The notes under the pieces were generated by a model. It was given only the letters and a program-made list of their open reading frames with translations. It was not told the DNA's origin and did no database searches. From the NCBI RefSeq assembly GCF_018687715.1, contig NC_056766.1, forward strand, positions 18,036,001-18,100,000: a stretch of DNA of 64,000 nt, read 5' to 3'. Positions within the stretch are counted from its first letter, which is position 1; every line of letters starts with the position of its first letter. This document shows, one piece after another, positions 60,415 to 64,000 of the stretch. Source of the DNA: Carya illinoinensis. Lineage: Eukaryota; Streptophyta; Magnoliopsida; Fagales; Juglandaceae. Made by a program: the position numbers and the translations under genes.

Positions 60415-60600
60415 ACTCATTTGGTTACACAATTCAAATAAGATGACATAAGATGTTTTGAATAGTAGTGAATAAAATATTATTATAATATAATTTTTTA
60501 ATATAAGTTTTGTATTAGGATTTGAAAAAATTAGATTGTTTATTATATTTTATATGAAAATTTAAAAAAGTTATAATGATTAAATAAGATGACATTATTT
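60415..60600 (+). mobile_element. AT-rich MITE copy (dispersed family)
   Basis: It contains GTGAATAAAATATTATTATA, TTAGATTGTTTATTATATTT and AAAAGTTATAATGATTAAAT in the same order as the 14.1 and 23.6 kb copies. Confidence 0.55.
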
Positions 60601-60653
60601 AGTTTTGGTTAACCAATTTGGGCCAGTTGTTCGATGTCCTTAGAGGTCTAGCC

Positions 60654-61037
60654 CACTGTTTTTAATACCGTACTGTACCAGCCGGTACATTCCGTATCGG
60701 CCACTGGTTCGGTACAAGTATTTTACTTGTTTCGTACCGGCCTACGTACCGACCTGTACCTATCGGTATTTCGGCCTTTATTTTTTTTTTTCATTTTTTC
60801 AAACTATAATCTCATTTTTTGACTCATAATTCAGACCAGACTATTTATAATTTGTATATATATATATTCATGTATAATTTATTCATATATAGACTATTAT
60901 TTTGAAATATAATTTATATATATAATTTATTTATATATCGACTATCCTGAAACAGTACACGAAATGGTACCGGTACCAAAATATTTCGTTCTAGTGCCTT
61001 GACCGGTACGACATCCGATACGGTATTCAAAACATTC
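60654..61037. mobile_element. hAT-like MITE with perfect 8-bp target duplication
   Basis: Element ends are CACTGTTTTTAATACCGTA at the left and, inverted, GAATGTTTTGAATACCGTA at the right. GTCTAGCC flanks both sides (60646-60653 and 61038-61045). The interior is AT-rich with several GGTACCGGTAC-like motifs and no coding capacity. An 8 bp duplication is characteristic of hAT transposons. Confidence 0.8.
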
Positions 61038-61045
61038 GTCTAGCC

Positions 61046-62714
61046 ACTACCGCCTGATGCCACCACATTCAACCTCACTAGACTGCTGATTAATTCCAAC
61101 TCCAAGGAAGGTAAATCTCTCCCTCAAATCTTTGTTTTGCCTTTTCTCTGGACTATTGGTGATATTGTCTTCTCTGGGTGCGATTGTCTTCTCTAGCTAT
61201 GCTAATCCAGGAAACCAGACCTTCCCCTTGTTCTTCTTTGGAAGCTTATTTGTTACAATTTTTTTTTTAAATCGTCTATAGGAGGTCGACCGAGTTGGCA
61301 ATAGTATACTGGGTAACGTTTCTTTCTACTAATACAGGCCATTCCAAAGCCTTGACTATATTTTTCGTCAACAAATATTACACCCATTATACAAATTCAA
61401 CAACAATTACAATTGCAACTATGGAGATATTTTCATTACATTCGAGATTATACAATAAATGACCATTTAAGTGTTCAGAGCAAGATTATTGCCGAATAAT
61501 GAAAATATAGAACATGTCTTGTGTCTGATTATTTTACAACACCCTTGCTTTATCTTTGACTAAAATATATATATATATATATATGATTGAAATAATTAAT
61601 TTACATACAAGGCTTTAGAAAACGGAATATGCAATTCCTTGGATCATCACCGGGCAAAGTGCATGTAGCACCTGTTTATTGTTTGTTTGTAAATGATATG
61701 TGTTGACGTCGTGTTTCATACGCCTCTGGGCGGGACTCTCAGTAGTTTGGGTTTTCGATCTGGAAGGCTTGTTAACACATAGAATAGGTTGACAGGAGGT
61801 TGCCCTTTGGAGGCCAAGGGAGCCTCTGATGCCTAAGTTAGTAATATACTTAAGGCAGTGCCGGAAAGCAAGAATTTAAGCTAGAGAATTCTTTAGTTGT
61901 GCCAGATCGATCCCTCTATCCAATACCTAACAGTTTCTTTTATATACTACCTCGGGGGGCGATACCCTATGGCTAGGTGGAGGTGTGTCCTCCTAGAGTC
62001 TCTTCCGCCATGCCTCATTTAATGTGGTGTGGCCCTTTGAATGAGGTAATTAATGCGGCTTGATCCTATGGTGAGCGTATTTAATGCGGCGTGATCATTT
62101 AGTATTGCCTTAAAATTCAGTCTCGTCGAGATGATGTGTTCCCTCCCTCTTTCGTTGAGGTAGCCTTTCATGCCCCCTATTTTGTGACGCATCCCCTGAC
62201 CTAGAACCTTGTACCCAGCTTACACAAGTCAAGAGTCCCTGGTTGGGTCGTCGAGTGGCTCGGTGGATTCAAGCCTTTGGGTACTACGCCTAGCTTCCTG
62301 GGCCCTTTGGGATTTTGGAAAGATCCCTCTAACACCTGGTTTGGGCCTGTATTCTTGGACCAGAGGCCCCGAGGAAAAATCCCCCTAACAGTTACCCCAC
62401 CAATGCTCTAGGCCAATGGGGATTCCTTCTGCTCCCACTTGATGTCGCTAATTGTTGCTTTATATCCAGTTGGTTGGGATAAGATGAAGTCATCACCTCT
62501 TGATCATTCTACATGGCAGGCCATTATTCTCCCTCGTTCCTTTCAATGCGGTTCCTAGAGATTTGATCTCGGTACCCAATGGCGGTCGTTATGTCTCCTT
62601 CGTAATGATGGCGTCAAATGTTTTCTTCCTCTCCTCGCTGCATTTTGTGTACATAGGACTTGAATCATTCTTATATTCCATATTCGCTAGTGTATTGAGA
62701 GAGCCAACCGTCAC
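61046..62714. repeat. Gene-free DNA, right part LTR-like
   Basis: 61.05-61.65 kb shows no recognisable feature except a short AT run near 61567. From about 61.7 kb the composition becomes GC-richer and LTR-like, leading to a TATA box at 62721 and gag-like sequence after it. I could not define LTR ends or a primer site. Confidence 0.35.
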
Positions 62715-62720
62715 TTCTCC

Positions 62721-62730
62721 TATATAAATC
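62721..62730 (+). promoter_or_regulatory. TATA box of the terminal gypsy-type element
   Basis: CTCCTATATAAATCCTGTCA lies about 100 bp before the ATG of the gag-like reading frame, consistent with an LTR or internal promoter. Confidence 0.5.
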
Positions 62731-62821
62731 CTGTCACGCCCTTGCCACTCTCCTTTTATTTCATTTGCTTTTCCCTTACCTCTCTTTGTCTTCTCATTTC
62801 TCTTGGTGTATTTGTTCCCAA

Positions 62822-63400
62822 ATGGCTGCCAGGAAGTTTGCCGAACCTACGAGTTCTGACGGGTAATGGCATCTCAGAGTCGAGTTTCGTTGGTTGCTCT
62901 TGGTGCTCGGAAGCCTCTCCCGACTTTCTCCGATTGCTGATCTCCACCTACCGCATTCCCAACACGGTGGCCTTCAAGGCCCCTACACCAGGTAGGGGCT
63001 GTCGATGCTGATGGCTCGATGTCACGAATCAATCTCTTCACCAGCATGTTCTACTGTAGGTTAAGGTTGCCCTTTCCTCGCCTGGTTCACAATGTTCAGC
63101 ATCACCTAAGGTTGGCCCCCGCCCAACTCCATCTAAACACTAGCAAATCTTGAGCTGTTACTGCATTCTATGGTGGCAGACTCTATTGAAGTCAGACTCG
63201 GAGTGCGCCAATTTGACTTATCATGAGTTCCTCTTGACTCACAATGTGAAGAAAGGCGCTTGGGATATTTATACCTCTAGGACGATGAGCGCCCTCATAG
63301 TGTTGGAGCAGCGGTACCGTAAGGTTCCTGATTGGACCGGTAGATGGGAGTTCTTAGTTGGGTAGGTCGGCTGTGCTGAGTTCCCAATCAGGGCCTCGTG
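62822..63400 (+). pseudogene. Gypsy-type gag-like protein (Transposase_28-like), decayed
   Basis: An ATG at about 62822 gives MAARKFAEPTSSDG and then a stop. Other frames continue LLISTYRIPNTVAFKAPTPG, LRLPFPRLVHNVQHHLRLAP and AQLHLNT, and later GAWDIYTSRT, QRYRKVPDWTGRWEFLVG. This order (a YGIP-type motif, then LR(F/L)P..P, then LAPxQL, then W...(R/K)WEF) matches the plant putative gypsy-type transposon domain known as Transposase_28. Frames change repeatedly and stops are frequent. The element continues past the window end. Confidence 0.45.
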
Positions 63401-64000
63401 AGGTGTCTTTTCCAGTGACAAGGCCGTGCGACTAACTACCAAGCCTGATGAGTTGTGTCGTATTGCCATTGTTAGGGAATGGGCAACACAGCATCCCTTC
63501 CTCATTCACTCAAAAGTCCATTTGCCACCAACTACGTAGCCGAGGAAGCGGGCCTTGAGCCTCCCTCTTTAGGCCAAAGGAAAGAAAGTTTGCTTAGGAG
63601 CTGGTAGGGTTGAAAAAAGTCCTACGTTCCCCCGAAGCCCTACCCCTAGGGTATTCAACGTCTAGCATCCCAGGCCCTCAACGTTTGCCCAAATTCCTAC
63701 TTTCTCCGTGCCTCCCGTGAAGCTAGTTCGACCTCCCAGGGGGAGGGAGTCTCTCAATCTTGGTATTTCCACCGCGCCTTCCTCTTATGTAAACTTGGTC
63801 GTCAAGCCCACTGTGATTGCTGACCCAGGGGCCCTGGTCATGCTTTCAAAATAACAGGACACAACTTGGAGAGGTAATATGGTTCAAATGCACTTCTGAA
63901 GAGCTCTTCTGGATCAGGTGCCTCGCCAGTTCGTGTGGTGAAGCCACCTCTGGAGGCCAATCTGGAGATGTCCCCTCCTTCAGTGTCCACCACCCAGTCC
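63401..64000 (+). other. Continuation of the gypsy-type element, no intact frame
   Basis: GC-rich sequence with short proline/serine-rich frames follows the gag-like region. No domain is recognisable and the element is cut by the window edge. Confidence 0.3.

Noticed and set aside
1..64000. CRISPR arrays, operons, riboswitches, prokaryotic terminators
   Set aside because: The window is eukaryotic nuclear DNA. The tandem repeats seen have no uniform repeat-spacer architecture.
1..64000. tRNA or rRNA genes
   Set aside because: No cloverleaf-type A and B box pair or rRNA segment was recognised by eye; the TGGTATCA motifs are retrotransposon primer sites.

Overview
This window is nuclear DNA from a flowering plant. 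It has spliced genes with GT..AG introns, a mitochondrial gamma-carbonic anhydrase of the plant complex I type, a 20S proteasome alpha subunit, and a dense load of plant transposable elements: Ty1/copia, Ty3/gypsy chromovirus, PIF/Harbinger, LINE ORF1 and MITEs. A dispersed 200-350 bp AT-rich MITE family resembles one I associate with walnut and pecan genomes. A Fagales/Juglandaceae tree is therefore a reasonable guess, but it is inference from memory.

Layout. 1-7.1 kb is repeat-derived: a probable chromovirus-type LTR in reverse orientation ending at 4363, then a degenerate minisatellite and unresolved old repeat DNA. 7.1-28.9 kb is the gene-bearing part. It holds a five-exon gamma-carbonic anhydrase gene (+, 7477-10338), a 7.4 kb AT-rich intergenic stretch with MITEs and hairpins, an eight-exon pfkB-family kinase gene (+, 17804-21643), and a two-exon proteasome alpha type-1 gene (-, 28756-24485) in tail-to-tail orientation to the kinase gene. 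All three reconstructed genes join in frame at every splice junction (273, 374 and 279 residues).

28.9-64 kb is almost entirely mobile DNA. It contains a ~3 kb LTR-like block (about 29.45-32.56 kb), a decayed LINE ORF1 fragment (-, 33.7-34.7 kb), a possible FAR1/MULE-derived fragment (36.3 kb), a complete but dead copia element (37074-42143), and a large nested structure at 42878-59058. That structure is an old PIF/Harbinger transposon with degenerate terminal inverted repeats and TAA target duplications. Its transposase gene was split by a solo chromovirus LTR (45828-48034, TSD GTAGG). Its 5' flanking minisatellite was split by a full-length element of the same LTR family (49397-58772, TSD GGAAA, two 2226 bp LTRs), and its ORF1 appears interrupted by a third AT-rich insertion. 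A hAT-like MITE with a perfect 8 bp TSD lies at 60654-61037. The window ends in a decayed gypsy-type element with a gag-like domain.

The three housekeeping genes act in unrelated processes (mitochondrial complex I, small-molecule phosphorylation, protein turnover) and form no operon or cluster. I found no convincing new biological system. The most interesting items are the nested transposon history, a cryptic 51-nt in-frame exon candidate in the proteasome gene, and several precise palindromes and fold-back elements.
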